A stretch of 64,000 nt of DNA, taken from contig NZ_CP136051.1 in assembly GCF_032999765.1 (NCBI RefSeq), positions 6,466,501 to 6,530,500 of the forward strand. Direction: 5' to 3'. This document shows, one piece after another, positions 18,975 to 26,906 of the stretch (position 1 is the first letter of the stretch; every line of letters starts with the position of its first letter). Source of the stretch: Imperialibacter roseus (GTDB taxonomy: Bacteria > Bacteroidota > Bacteroidia > Cytophagales > Cyclobacteriaceae). The notes beneath the pieces are model-generated. The model ran no database searches, was not told the DNA's origin, and saw only the letters and a program-made list of their open reading frames with translations. A program made the translations under genes and the position numbers.

Positions 18975-19303
18975 GAGCGGCTAACATATTATTTAAGGAC
19001 CAAGTAGCTGGTGTGCTCATGCAACAGGATGACGGAACCTTTATTTTCCGGTACCTTGATGATTGGATGGCGGATAGTAGCAAGCCAGCTATCAGTCTGA
19101 CTTTACCCAAATCACAACAGGAACATCATTCCAGCTATCTTTTCCCCTTCTTCTTCAACATGTTGCCTGAGGGCTCCAATAAGCAAGTAGTTTGTCATCA
19201 TATGAAGCTTGATGCTGATGACTATTTTGGAATCCTCAGGGCAATTGCAAAAACAGATGCCATTGGAGCAATCAGGGTTGTTAAGGTGGAGGGCCAGCCA
19301 TGA
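18971..19303 (+). CDS. hipS: HipS-like protein (HipA N-terminal subdomain 1)
   Basis: A 110-residue protein matching only the N-terminal subdomain of HipA kinases: the core includes KDQVAGVLMQQDDGTFIFRYLDDW, the SLTLPKS stretch, and FPFFFNMLPEG. In classical HipBA this part is fused to the kinase. Here it is a separate gene overlapped by 4 bp on each side (ATGA with hipB and with the kinase gene). In the described HipBST systems the equivalent protein, HipS, is the antitoxin that blocks the kinase. Order and sizes agree with that. Confidence 0.82.
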   Translation: MRAANILFKDQVAGVLMQQDDGTFIFRYLDDWMADSSKPAISLTLPKSQQEHHSSYLFPFFFNMLPEGSNKQVVCHHMKLDADDYFGILRAIAKTDAIGAIRVVKVEGQP

Positions 19304-20286
19304 GGTTGCCAGAAATAAAATATTGCCCGGGAACGCTGGCAGCTGGTTTTAATACCTATAGCAGAACCTGTTTGAAGAGAGTTTTCAGTGGCAAAAAGGT
19401 TTATCATGTGCTGCCCTACGAGTCTCCGTCGGACAACCCTGAAGCGGATGAATTATTCCAGGAAAATACAAAGCGAATATCCATCTCGGGTGTTCAGGAG
19501 AAATTTTCGACACTGCTGGAAAAGAACAAACTCCGATTGGTAAATGAAGGTGAAAGGGGGACTTACATCCTGAAGCCTGTTCCTTCGGTGGGGAAGAAAG
19601 CTGATCAAATGCCCGCCAATGAGCATTTAACGATGCAAATAGCCCGCCAGGTATATGGCATAGAAACAGCGGAGAATGCCCTTATATTTTTTAAGAATGG
19701 ATCGCCAGCCTACATTACCAGGCGGTTTGATGTCAAGGAAGATGGAAGCAAAAGAGCTCAGGAAGATTTTGCTTCGCTGGCAGAAAGAACGCCGCAAACT
19801 CATGGTGAGCATTACAAGTATTTGGGCAGCTACCTGGAGCTTTTTCAGCTCATGAAACGCTATGTGCCCGCCTACAAACTGGAGTCACCTAAATTGTTCA
19901 GGGTACTGGTTTTTAACTACCTGTTTTCTAACGGAGACGCCCACTTTAAAAACTTTTCCCTGTTGGAAACTCCACTGGGAGACTATCGCCTGAGCCCGGC
20001 GTATGATTTACTAAACAGTAGAATTCATATTGACGATAAAGATTTTGCTCTGGAGGGTGGGCTGTTGCCTGGCAAGTTCGGTCAGGGCACTATCCTTCGG
20101 CAGTTCTTCACCTTGGCTGAGCAGGCTGGCATATCGGAAAAACAAACAAAAGATATGTTTAGCCTATTGAAGTCAGGGTCTGATAAAGTCGAAAAATTGA
20201 TAACTGCCTCTTTTCTAAATGAGAGCACCAAACGGAACTATTGGCAGGCCTATCAAGCCCGGTTAAAGCGGGTGGCGGGGGAGTGA
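19300..20286 (+). CDS. hipT: HipT-like serine/threonine kinase toxin
   Basis: A 328-residue HipA-fold kinase lacking N-subdomain 1, the size of HipT. The glycine-rich loop region reads RISISGVQEKFS, so it has the S61-I-S63 pair that is the autophosphorylation motif in HipT. The catalytic loop is NGDAHFKN (211-218, D213) and the metal-binding motif is SPAYDLL (232-238, D236). HipA kinases phosphorylate aminoacyl-tRNA synthetases (GltX for HipA, TrpS for HipT) and arrest translation; the target here is not known. The start overlaps the hipS stop by 4 bp. All key residues are present, so it is probably active. Confidence 0.85.
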   Translation: MRLPEIKYCPGTLAAGFNTYSRTCLKRVFSGKKVYHVLPYESPSDNPEADELFQENTKRISISGVQEKFSTLLEKNKLRLVNEGERGTYILKPVPSVGKKADQMPANEHLTMQIARQVYGIETAENALIFFKNGSPAYITRRFDVKEDGSKRAQEDFASLAERTPQTHGEHYKYLGSYLELFQLMKRYVPAYKLESPKLFRVLVFNYLFSNGDAHFKNFSLLETPLGDYRLSPAYDLLNSRIHIDDKDFALEGGLLPGKFGQGTILRQFFTLAEQAGISEKQTKDMFSLLKSGSDKVEKLITASFLNESTKRNYWQAYQARLKRVAGE

Positions 20287-20356
20287 GGAGGGTGCTTCAA
20301 AAAGACAGGGTATTTCGTTCCGGCTCTGATTCCTTAGAATGAAAAATCAGGCAATT

Positions 20357-20525
20357 TGGATCGGGATTACCCTTTAAACTCAATATCCCAAGTGGTCATA
20401 AAAAAGCAAAAGGTCCAAGCCTATCCGACTGGAGAAGCCCGGCCGGGCGAGACGCATTGAGCCAGTTTTACTTTTTTATTTAAACACAAACGAAACGTTC
20501 GATCCGCAGAAATACAGATTGATCC
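20357..20525. mobile_element. MITE-like element, copy C (diverged)
   Basis: The right end AGAAATACAGATTGATCC matches the right end of copy A. The hairpin arms AAAAAAGCAAAAGG and CCAGTTTTACTTTTTT (20399-20475) match the core of the other copies. The loop is longer, with an extra palindrome GCCCGGCCGGGC. The left end (GGATCGGGATTACCC) is degraded and no target duplication is visible. Confidence 0.6.
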
Positions 20526-20548
20526 TGGATTTGTCGGCCCCAGAAATG

Positions 20549-20585
20549 AAAAAGCCCCTCATACTTTAAGTATTTGGGGCTTTTT
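20549..20585 (-). terminator. Terminator after tRNA-Ser
   Basis: The stem AAAAAGCCCC / GGGGCTTTTT contains an inner palindrome ATACTTTAAGTAT. It follows the tRNA directly on the minus strand and ends in a T-run. Confidence 0.88.
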
Positions 20586-20586
20586 G

Positions 20587-20671
20587 CAGAGGAGGAGGGA
20601 TTCGAACCCCCGGAACCTCGCAGTTCAACGGTTTTCAAGACCGCCGCATTCGACCGCTCTGCCACTCCTCT
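20587..20671 (-). tRNA. tRNA-Ser (TGA)
   Basis: An 85-nt class II tRNA. The acceptor stem is AGAGGAG/CTCCTCT, the anticodon loop CTTGAAA with anticodon TGA, there is a variable arm, and the T-loop is TTCGAAT. The discriminator is G and CCA is not encoded. It lies 8 nt after the stop of the GIY-YIG gene on the same strand. Confidence 0.95.
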
Positions 20672-20679
20672 GTGTTTGG

Positions 20680-20922
20680 TCAAATAATACCTTTATCTTT
20701 TAAAAACCGATAACCATCTATCGATTTGAAAAACATTTCTCTCTTGTAGGCCTCGGACTTTGTTTCAAATTCTTCATAGTAGAGAATTTTCCACGGTCTT
20801 TTGGCTTTAGTTGATCTTACTTTTCCACCATTATGTTTTTTCATCCGCTCAAGCAAATTGCTTGAATGACCATAATAATGAGTCTGATCAACCTCACTTT
20901 TCAATATGTATGTAAAGAACAT
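20680..20922 (-). CDS. GIY-YIG domain endonuclease, single-domain
   Basis: An 80-residue protein consisting only of a GIY-YIG nuclease domain (UvrC/YhbQ type): FFTYILKSEVDQTHYYGHSSNLLERMKKHNGGKVRSTKAKRPWKILYYEEFETKSEAYKREMFFKS. It contains the Y-x-L and Y-Y-G strands, the conserved R/K residues in the middle helix and the E of SEAYKREMFFKS. The gene is sandwiched between a 5' fragment of tRNA-Ser (7 bp before its ATG) and the intact tRNA-Ser (8 bp after its stop), all on the minus strand. That arrangement suggests a small tRNA-targeting mobile nuclease; activity is not shown. Confidence 0.85.
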   Translation of the reverse strand: MFFTYILKSEVDQTHYYGHSSNLLERMKKHNGGKVRSTKAKRPWKILYYEEFETKSEAYKREMFFKSIDGYRFLKDKGII

Positions 20923-20929
20923 TGTTTGA

Positions 20930-21025
20930 GCAGTTCAACGGTTTTTCCCGAAGGGATTCCTTTGGGGCAAGACCGCCGCATTCCCCCAAAGGGATGCCTG
21001 TGGCAGACCGCTCTGCAACTCCTCT
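20930..21025 (-). pseudogene. Partial tRNA-Ser copy with two 22-bp insertions
   Basis: This copy matches the first 53 or so bases of the intact tRNA-Ser (AGAGGAGTTGCAGAGCGGTC, GAATGCGGCGGTCTTG, AAAACCGTTGAACTGC) and stops before the variable arm. Two related 22-bp palindromic insertions interrupt it: 20984-21005 in the D-loop and 20946-20967 in the anticodon loop. Each can fold as a small hairpin. It cannot be a working tRNA as it stands. Confidence 0.8.
20946..21005. repeat. Two copies of a 22-bp palindromic repeat
   Basis: Copies at 20946-20967 (core CCCGAAGGGATTCCTTTGGGG) and 20984-21005 (core CCCCAAAGGGATGCCTGTGG) are identical at about 16 of 22 positions and are self-complementary at the arms. 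Both sit in loops of the tRNA-Ser relic. Confidence 0.7.
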
Positions 21026-21094
21026 GTTTGCCGTTCTTCAAACGGATTGCAAATGTAGTGGTTTGGGTGATATATGCCAATAGGCAGGAAGAAA

Positions 21095-21325
21095 AAAAAG
21101 TATTCAGTGATCAGTAAGTAGTAGATAGTAGTGAGCCGCATCACTTTATGCACTTTAAATCTTCGTACTCGCCACATACTAAGCACGCCACTGATTACTG
21201 ATTATTTCCTGCCATTTACCACTTACAGTTGAGATAAGAGCTGCTTTATGAACTTTCAGGTGATTGAAGACGCACCTCATTGGTACCCCGCCTATTACTG
21301 AATACTCCTTACTGATTACTGAAAT
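21095..21325. repeat. Low-complexity ACTGATTACTGA repeats
   Basis: This gene-free stretch has several imperfect copies of ACTGATTACTGA/ACTGAATACT in both orientations (about 21100-21125, 21187-21205 and 21294-21322). I see no RNA or protein gene in it. Confidence 0.5.
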
Positions 21326-21722
21326 ACGGTTCCAAAAGCTTCCCCATCACTTCCGGCATGCGTATTGGCCTGTTGGTTTCCATGTTGATAAACACCAATG
21401 TAGTTTCTCCCTGGTTGATCAGCTTACCAGCTTCATTCAATATTTCGTACTGAAAAAGAATTTTCAGCGTCGGCTTTTTGGGGATCACGACCTTAATAGT
21501 CAGCAGCTCGTCGTAGCGGGCAGGCAGCAGGTAGCGGGTGTGCAACTCCAGCACGGGCAGCATCACGCCCATTTCTTCCAGCTTTTTGTAAGAGAACCCC
21601 AGCGACCTGATGCATTCAACCCTCGCTACTTCATAGTAGGCGGCATAGTTGCCATAGTAAGCGTAGCCCATCTGGTCTGTTTCGGCGTAGCGTACTCTCA
21701 GCTGGGTTTCGTGGGTATACAT
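21309..21722 (-). CDS. Acyl-CoA thioesterase, YbgC/4HBT hotdog family
   Basis: A 137-residue hotdog-fold thioesterase that hydrolyses acyl-CoA or acyl-ACP. The active-site signature RYAETDQMGYAYYGNYAAYYEVAR carries D16 in the usual place. The rest is a single hotdog domain (EYDELL-type strand, LTIKVVIPKKPTLKILFQYEI). It starts 2 bp after the stop of mltG on the same strand, so the two are probably co-transcribed. YbgC members in other bacteria associate with the Tol-Pal system; there is no tol gene here. Confidence 0.9.
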   Translation of the reverse strand: MYTHETQLRVRYAETDQMGYAYYGNYAAYYEVARVECIRSLGFSYKKLEEMGVMLPVLELHTRYLLPARYDELLTIKVVIPKKPTLKILFQYEILNEAGKLINQGETTLVFINMETNRPIRMPEVMGKLLEPYFSNQ

Positions 21723-21724
21723 GC

Positions 21725-22762
21725 TTAGCGGAATATTTTAGCTTTGTTCAATGCGTCCTGAAAGCGTTTTGCATTCTTGTTGTGATCAATCAGGTTGGTG
21801 GCAAATGCATGATAACCCGAAAAATCTTCTCTGGCACACATATACAGGTACTTATGCTTTTCGTAGTTCAGCACGGCGTCAATATTCTGAATGGTAGGCA
21901 TGTTGATAGGGCCAGGAGGCAACCCGGCATTCCTGTAAGTGTTGTAGGGCGAATCTATTTCGAGGTCTTTGAGGAGTAGTCGCTGGATGGCGAAATCGCC
22001 AAGGGCGAATTTGAGCGTAGGGTCAGCCTGCAAGGGCATGCTTTTCTTCAGACGGTTAAGGTATAGCCCCGCAATGGTGGCACTTTCCTCACCCTTAATG
22101 GACTCGGCCTGCACAATAGCGGCCAGCGTCGATACCTGCACAGGCGTCATTCCCAGGGCATCGGCCTTTTCTTTCCTTTGTGCACTCCAGAATTTGGTGT
22201 ACTCACTGTGCATCCTGTCCAGAAATGCCTTGCCGGTAATGGTCCAATACACTTCGTAGGTGTTTGGAATAAACATACTGATGAACGTTTGCTGGGTGAA
22301 GCCATAGGCCTCAGCCACCGAGTCACTAAGCAACAAAGCCTTGAGTTCCTCTTCCGACATCATCAGGTTTTTGCTCAGCTTCTCAGGCAACTCACTCATG
22401 AGGCGCACATTGCTGAAGGTGATGTCAACAGGTTGTTGCAGCCCCGCCCGAAGCATCCTGATGGCTTCGATATTGCTCATGTCTTTTCGGATGATATAAT
22501 ACCCCGGCTTCACCGCCTCATGGTAGTTCATCAGCTTGGCAAGGAAGCTGAAGGAAACCAGATCGGTCACATAGCCATTGTCGTACAATGAGTTTTGCAC
22601 ATCCTTGAAAGTAGCTGCTTTCTCGATAATGAACGGCTTATCCCCTTCTGTTTCAGTTAAAAAATTGGGAGTGAAGAGCACCTGATAAGCGTAAAAGGCA
22701 AATGATGATACCAGGGTGGAAAATACCACTATTGCCCCAACCAATACGTTGCGTTTTGTCAT
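21725..22762 (-). CDS. mltG: Endolytic murein transglycosylase MltG
   Basis: A 345-residue cell-wall enzyme that cleaves nascent glycan strands and so ends their elongation. One N-terminal membrane segment (about 7-29) anchors the periplasmic YceG domain. The catalytic glutamate is E220 in LAAIVQAESIKGEE, followed by YLNRLKKSMPLQADPTLKFALGDF, typical of the family. It is the first gene of a unit with the thioesterase and diverges from the Sua5-type gene at 22892. Confidence 0.93.
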   Translation of the reverse strand: MTKRNVLVGAIVVFSTLVSSFAFYAYQVLFTPNFLTETEGDKPFIIEKAATFKDVQNSLYDNGYVTDLVSFSFLAKLMNYHEAVKPGYYIIRKDMSNIEAIRMLRAGLQQPVDITFSNVRLMSELPEKLSKNLMMSEEELKALLLSDSVAEAYGFTQQTFISMFIPNTYEVYWTITGKAFLDRMHSEYTKFWSAQRKEKADALGMTPVQVSTLAAIVQAESIKGEESATIAGLYLNRLKKSMPLQADPTLKFALGDFAIQRLLLKDLEIDSPYNTYRNAGLPPGPINMPTIQNIDAVLNYEKHKYLYMCAREDFSGYHAFATNLIDHNKNAKRFQDALNKAKIFR

Positions 22763-22891
22763 ACCTGTTTAACTTCAGTTAACTTAGCGGCTTCAAAGTT
22801 TAGTGTATTTAACAGGATTTGGAATTTTTTGATGCAAAAAGATTCTTTTCGGGTCAGAAAATGTTTCTGAAGAAGGCAAAGAGCTAACCAT

Positions 22892-23521
22892 ATGAGTGCA
22901 GAGTTGATAAGAATACACCCCGATAATCCCGACATGAGGAAGATCGATCAGGTGGTGGAGATATTGAGAGACGGAGGAGTTATCATTTACCCGACCGACA
23001 CTGTGTACGGAATGGGTTGTGATATTTTCAATCAGAAGGCCATTGAGAAAATTTTGCGTATTAAGGGGCTGAAAATGAAGAATGCTAACCTGTCTTTTAT
23101 TTGTTACGACCTTAGTCATATTTCGGAATACACCCGCCACCTGAGCACGCCTGTTTTTAAAGTGATGAAGAAAGCGCTCCCGGGGCCTTTTACATTCATT
23201 TTGGAAGCTAGCAGCCGGGTGCCAAAAATTTTGCATGCCAATAAAAAAACGGTCGGCATTAGGGTGCCAAACCACAATATTCCCAGGGAAATAGTAAATG
23301 TGCTGGGTAATCCGATTATCACTACCTCCATTCACGATGAGGACGAGGTTGTTGAGTATTCAACCGATCCGGGTCTCATTTTTGAAAAATATGAAGACCT
23401 GGTAGATGCAGTGATTGACGGCGGCTATGGCAACAATGTGCCCAGCACTATTGTCAATTGCGTCGACGACGAGTTTGAGGTGATCAGAGAGGGGCTTGGA
23501 GATTTTAACCAGTTCTTATAG
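22892..23521 (+). CDS. L-threonylcarbamoyladenylate synthase (Sua5/YrdC/YciO family)
   Basis: A 209-residue enzyme of the YrdC fold. It forms threonylcarbamoyl-AMP from threonine, bicarbonate and ATP, the first step of the t6A37 modification of ANN-decoding tRNAs. Motifs are [17 protein letters not shown] near the N-terminus, KxR-type [18 protein letters not shown], and [25 protein letters not shown]. There is no C-terminal Sua5 extension. It is closer to the YciO side of the family, so the tRNA role is likely but not certain. The stop shares one base with the start of the next gene. Confidence 0.85.
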   Translation: MSAELIRIHPDNPDMRKIDQVVEILRDGGVIIYPTDTVYGMGCDIFNQKAIEKILRIKGLKMKNANLSFICYDLSHISEYTRHLSTPVFKVMKKALPGPFTFILEASSRVPKILHANKKTVGIRVPNHNIPREIVNVLGNPIITTSIHDEDEVVEYSTDPGLIFEKYEDLVDAVIDGGYGNNVPSTIVNCVDDEFEVIREGLGDFNQFL

Positions 23522-24165
23522 TGGGCGCAGAAAAAATTGTGGTTTGCGAGTTTCCGCTATTGCCATGCATTGAATACTTCGCAGTTTGGGAAAGCTTCGA
23601 CAAAGTGATTTTCGATGTGCATGAAAACTACATCAAGCAGTCTTACAGAAACCGGTGCATCGTCCTTGGAGCCAACGGCCCTCTGGCGCTGACAGTGCCC
23701 GTGCGCCACACAGCTCCCAAAATCCATTTTCACGAAGTGTTGATTGATAACAGCATTTCATGGCAGCGGCCTTTTTGGAAGGGCATCCTTTCCGCTTATG
23801 GCAAGTCGCCTTTCTTCGAATTTTTTGGGGAGGATTTTCAAAAGGCGATTCTGAGTCCGACAGACAGGTTGCTTGATTTTAATGAAAAGTTGCTGTCATT
23901 ATGTCTGAAATGCGCCGGACTGTCAGACAAATTTTTACAGTCAGAAAAATATTTATTGGCAAAAGATTTTGATTTTACCGATTTGAGGTCGAAAATTAGC
24001 CCCAAGAGCACTAATGGGGAAATTGATCATTTCGTGCCTGCTGTGTACCAGCAAAACTTTGGCAGCGAATTTGTCCCTAACCTCTCCATTCTCGATTTAA
24101 TCTTTTGCGAAGGCCCTAATGCATTACATATTATTAAGAAGTCCTCAGTAAAGTGGCCTTATTAG
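23521..24165 (+). CDS. WbqC-family protein
   Basis: A 214-residue cytoplasmic protein of the WbqC family. Visible features are the N-terminal LPCIEYFAVWESFDKVIFDVHENYIKQSYRNRCIVLGANGPLALTVPV and the WQRPFWKGILSAYGKSPFF segment. Relatives occur in O-antigen and glycolipid gene clusters, some with a suspected role in amino-sugar acylation, but the reaction is not defined. The start is GTG at 23521, overlapping the previous stop by one base. Confidence 0.82.
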   Translation: MGAEKIVVCEFPLLPCIEYFAVWESFDKVIFDVHENYIKQSYRNRCIVLGANGPLALTVPVRHTAPKIHFHEVLIDNSISWQRPFWKGILSAYGKSPFFEFFGEDFQKAILSPTDRLLDFNEKLLSLCLKCAGLSDKFLQSEKYLLAKDFDFTDLRSKISPKSTNGEIDHFVPAVYQQNFGSEFVPNLSILDLIFCEGPNALHIIKKSSVKWPY

Positions 24166-24291
24166 CTTAGTAAATTGTGAACTGAACATTTGGGAGAGGG
24201 GCGTTGTTAAATAGATTCAAATCGACCATCAATTAGTAGTAATTGCGCTACTAAAAAATTATTTTTACTCTAATACAGGATATACCATTTT

Positions 24292-26844
24292 ATGGAAGCA
24301 AAATTTTCTAATAGAGTCAAAGAGGTAATTTCTCTAAGCCGGGAAGAGGCGCTTCGTCTCGGGCATGACTATATAGGCACTGAACATTTATTGTTGGGAA
24401 TGATTAGAGAAGGCGAAGGTGTAGCTGTGGGCTTGCTGAAGAAACTGGGTGTTTCTCTGGAGGAACTTCGCACTGCGCTGGAGCAGGCAACCAAAGGCAC
24501 TGCCACCAGCAACGTAAAAAACCTAGCCAATATACCCCTGACCAGGCAGTCAGAGAAAGTGCTTAAAATCACCTATTTGGAGGCCAAAATATTTAAGAGC
24601 CAGTTGATCGGCACTGAGCACTTATTGCTTTCCATCCTGAGAGATGAAGACAATATAGCGACTCAAATTCTTGAGAAATTTGACGTAACATACGAAGTCG
24701 TGAAAGAGCTATTGGAATATCAGACAGAAAATCCGTTGGCATCGTCAGACACTGACGATACTGACGACGATTCCTCTTCAAGAATATTTGGCAGCAGCGG
24801 AAGCGGGTCTGCCGGAAGAGGAGAAGCTGGTGCGGCAAAAGGCGGGGAGAAGTCCAGAACGCCCGTACTCGACAATTTTGGCAGAGACCTGACCAAAATG
24901 GCCGAGGATGACAAGCTCGACCCAATTGTGGGCCGTGAGAAAGAAATTGAAAGGGTAGCACAGATACTGAGCCGTCGTAAAAAGAATAACCCCATTCTGA
25001 TTGGTGAGCCTGGTGTTGGTAAAACAGCCATTGCTGAAGGCCTTGCGCTGAGAATCGTTCAGAAGAAGGTGTCGAGAGTGCTCTTTAATAAAAGAGTGGT
25101 GACGCTTGACCTTGCTTCATTGGTGGCTGGCACAAAGTACCGTGGGCAGTTCGAGGAGCGAATGAAGGCTGTGATGAATGAGATAGAGAAATCACCTGAC
25201 GTGATTCTTTTCATTGATGAGTTGCATACCATAGTAGGTGCGGGTGGTGCATCGGGTTCGCTTGATGCTTCCAACATGTTCAAACCGGCTTTGGCCAGGG
25301 GCGAAATACAATGTATCGGAGCCACTACGCTTGATGAGTACCGCCAGTATATTGAGAAAGATGGTGCGCTTGCCCGTCGTTTTCAGGTGGTGATGGTGGA
25401 TGCCACTACAGTGGAAGAAACCATGCAGATACTGAACAACATCAAAGACAAGTATGAGTCGCACCACCATGTGAATTACACACCTGAGGCAATTGCATCC
25501 TGTGTGACTTTGTCCGACAGGTATATCAGTGACAGGTTCCTGCCCGATAAGGCCATTGACGTGATGGATGAGGCTGGTGCCCGTGTTCATATTAACAATA
25601 TCCATGTTCCTGAAGACATCGTGCAGTTGGAAGAGCGGATAGAAGATGTGAAGAAGGAGAAGAACAGGGTGGTAAAAAGCCAGAAGTACGAGGAGGCAGC
25701 GCAGCTAAGAGACAAGGAGAAGAAGCTGATAGAGGAGTTGGAAAATGCCAAGACTCGCTGGGAAGAAGAGACTAAGTCGAAGCGTTATGCAGTGGACGAG
25801 GAAAGCGTAGCGGAAGTAATAGCCATGATGACCGGCATTCCTGCCAGCAGGGTAGCTCAGAAGGAAGGCAATAAATTGCTGAAAATGGGTGAAGAGCTGG
25901 CTGGCAAAGTAATTGGTCAGGAAGAGGCCATCAAGAAGCTCGTCAGATCTATTCAGCGTACCAGAGTAGGCTTGAAGGATCCTAAGAAGCCCATCGGTTC
26001 TTTTGTCTTCCTTGGCCCTACAGGTGTTGGAAAAACCGAACTGGCAAAAGTGCTTTCCACTTATCTTTTCGATAAGGACGATTCGTTGGTGCGCATCGAC
26101 ATGAGCGAATACATGGAGAAATTCTCTGTATCGAGACTTGTGGGGGCGCCTCCGGGATATGTTGGCTATGAAGAAGGTGGCCAGTTGACAGAAAAAGTGC
26201 GCCGCAAGCCATATGCTGTGGTGCTACTCGACGAGATTGAGAAAGCACACCCTGATGTGTTCAACATCCTGTTGCAAGTGCTGGATGACGGTATTCTTAC
26301 TGATGGCCTTGGTAGAAGAGTCGATTTCAGAAACACCATCATTATCATGACATCCAATATTGGTGTGCGTGATTTGAAGGATTTCGGAGCAGGCATTGGT
26401 TTTGCCACCCAGTCGAGACAAAACAGCATGGATGAGGTGATGAAGTCGACCATCCAGAATGCTTTGAAGAAAACCTTTAGCCCTGAATTTCTTAACAGAT
26501 TGGACGATATCATTATCTTCAATAGCCTTGAAAGAGAGCATATTCATAAGATCATTGACATCACCCTTGGTAAACTGTTCAGGAGAATCACAGACCTTGG
26601 TTATCAGGTGGAGCTCACGGAAAAGGCAAAGGATTTCTTGTCAGACAAAGGCTATGATCCACAATATGGTGCAAGGCCGCTGAATCGGGCCATTCAGAAA
26701 TACCTGGAAGATCCGGTGGCTGAAGAAATTCTCAGAGGTGAAATTGAGGAGGGGGACGTTATCCTTGCCGATCATGTAACCGACGCCGAGCAGTTGGTGA
26801 TTTCGCTGAAAAAGAAGAAAGTGAAGAAAGAAAAGAAAGAGTAA
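24292..26844 (+). CDS. clpC: ATP-dependent Clp protease ATPase subunit ClpC
   Basis: An 850-residue AAA+ unfoldase that feeds proteins to ClpP. An N-terminal pair of Clp_N repeats (about 1-145) is followed by a low-complexity linker and AAA1 (Walker [15 protein letters not shown], Walker [11 protein letters not shown]). A coiled UVR segment ([31 protein letters not shown]) then leads to AAA2 (Walker [15 protein letters not shown], Walker [26 protein letters not shown]) and the C-terminal ClpB D2-small domain. The UVR region identifies ClpC rather than ClpB or ClpA. It is monocistronic with a terminator. No ClpP gene is in the window. Confidence 0.96.
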   Translation: MEAKFSNRVKEVISLSREEALRLGHDYIGTEHLLLGMIREGEGVAVGLLKKLGVSLEELRTALEQATKGTATSNVKNLANIPLTRQSEKVLKITYLEAKIFKSQLIGTEHLLLSILRDEDNIATQILEKFDVTYEVVKELLEYQTENPLASSDTDDTDDDSSSRIFGSSGSGSAGRGEAGAAKGGEKSRTPVLDNFGRDLTKMAEDDKLDPIVGREKEIERVAQILSRRKKNNPILIGEPGVGKTAIAEGLALRIVQKKVSRVLFNKRVVTLDLASLVAGTKYRGQFEERMKAVMNEIEKSPDVILFIDELHTIVGAGGASGSLDASNMFKPALARGEIQCIGATTLDEYRQYIEKDGALARRFQVVMVDATTVEETMQILNNIKDKYESHHHVNYTPEAIASCVTLSDRYISDRFLPDKAIDVMDEAGARVHINNIHVPEDIVQLEERIEDVKKEKNRVVKSQKYEEAAQLRDKEKKLIEELENAKTRWEEETKSKRYAVDEESVAEVIAMMTGIPASRVAQKEGNKLLKMGEELAGKVIGQEEAIKKLVRSIQRTRVGLKDPKKPIGSFVFLGPTGVGKTELAKVLSTYLFDKDDSLVRIDMSEYMEKFSVSRLVGAPPGYVGYEEGGQLTEKVRRKPYAVVLLDEIEKAHPDVFNILLQVLDDGILTDGLGRRVDFRNTIIIMTSNIGVRDLKDFGAGIGFATQSRQNSMDEVMKSTIQNALKKTFSPEFLNRLDDIIIFNSLEREHIHKIIDITLGKLFRRITDLGYQVELTEKAKDFLSDKGYDPQYGARPLNRAIQKYLEDPVAEEILRGEIEEGDVILADHVTDAEQLVISLKKKKVKKEKKE

Positions 26845-26872
26845 CTGAAGTAAATACTCAAATAGAATTAGC

Positions 26873-26906
26873 TAAGCCAGAGGTCTCACTTCTGGCTTTT
26901 CTTTTT
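26873..26906 (+). terminator. Terminator after clpC
   Basis: The stem AAGCCAGA / TCTGGCTT is followed by TTTCTTTTT and ends at the stop of the convergent VWA gene. Confidence 0.85.

Larger units (their letters stand above)
20287..20586. other. Intergenic stretch with MITE-like copy C
   Basis: This gene-free 300 bp holds a decayed element of the GGATCAA family and the tRNA-Ser terminator. A short frame that translates the tRNA itself was discarded. Confidence 0.65.

Noticed and set aside
20480-20683. Open frame on the minus strand overlapping tRNA-Ser
   Set aside because: It translates the tRNA itself (VAERSNAAVLKT-type spurious product).
24720-24870. Possible frameshift in the clpC linker
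   Set aside because: The frame is continuous; the linker is only low in complexity, as in other ClpC proteins.
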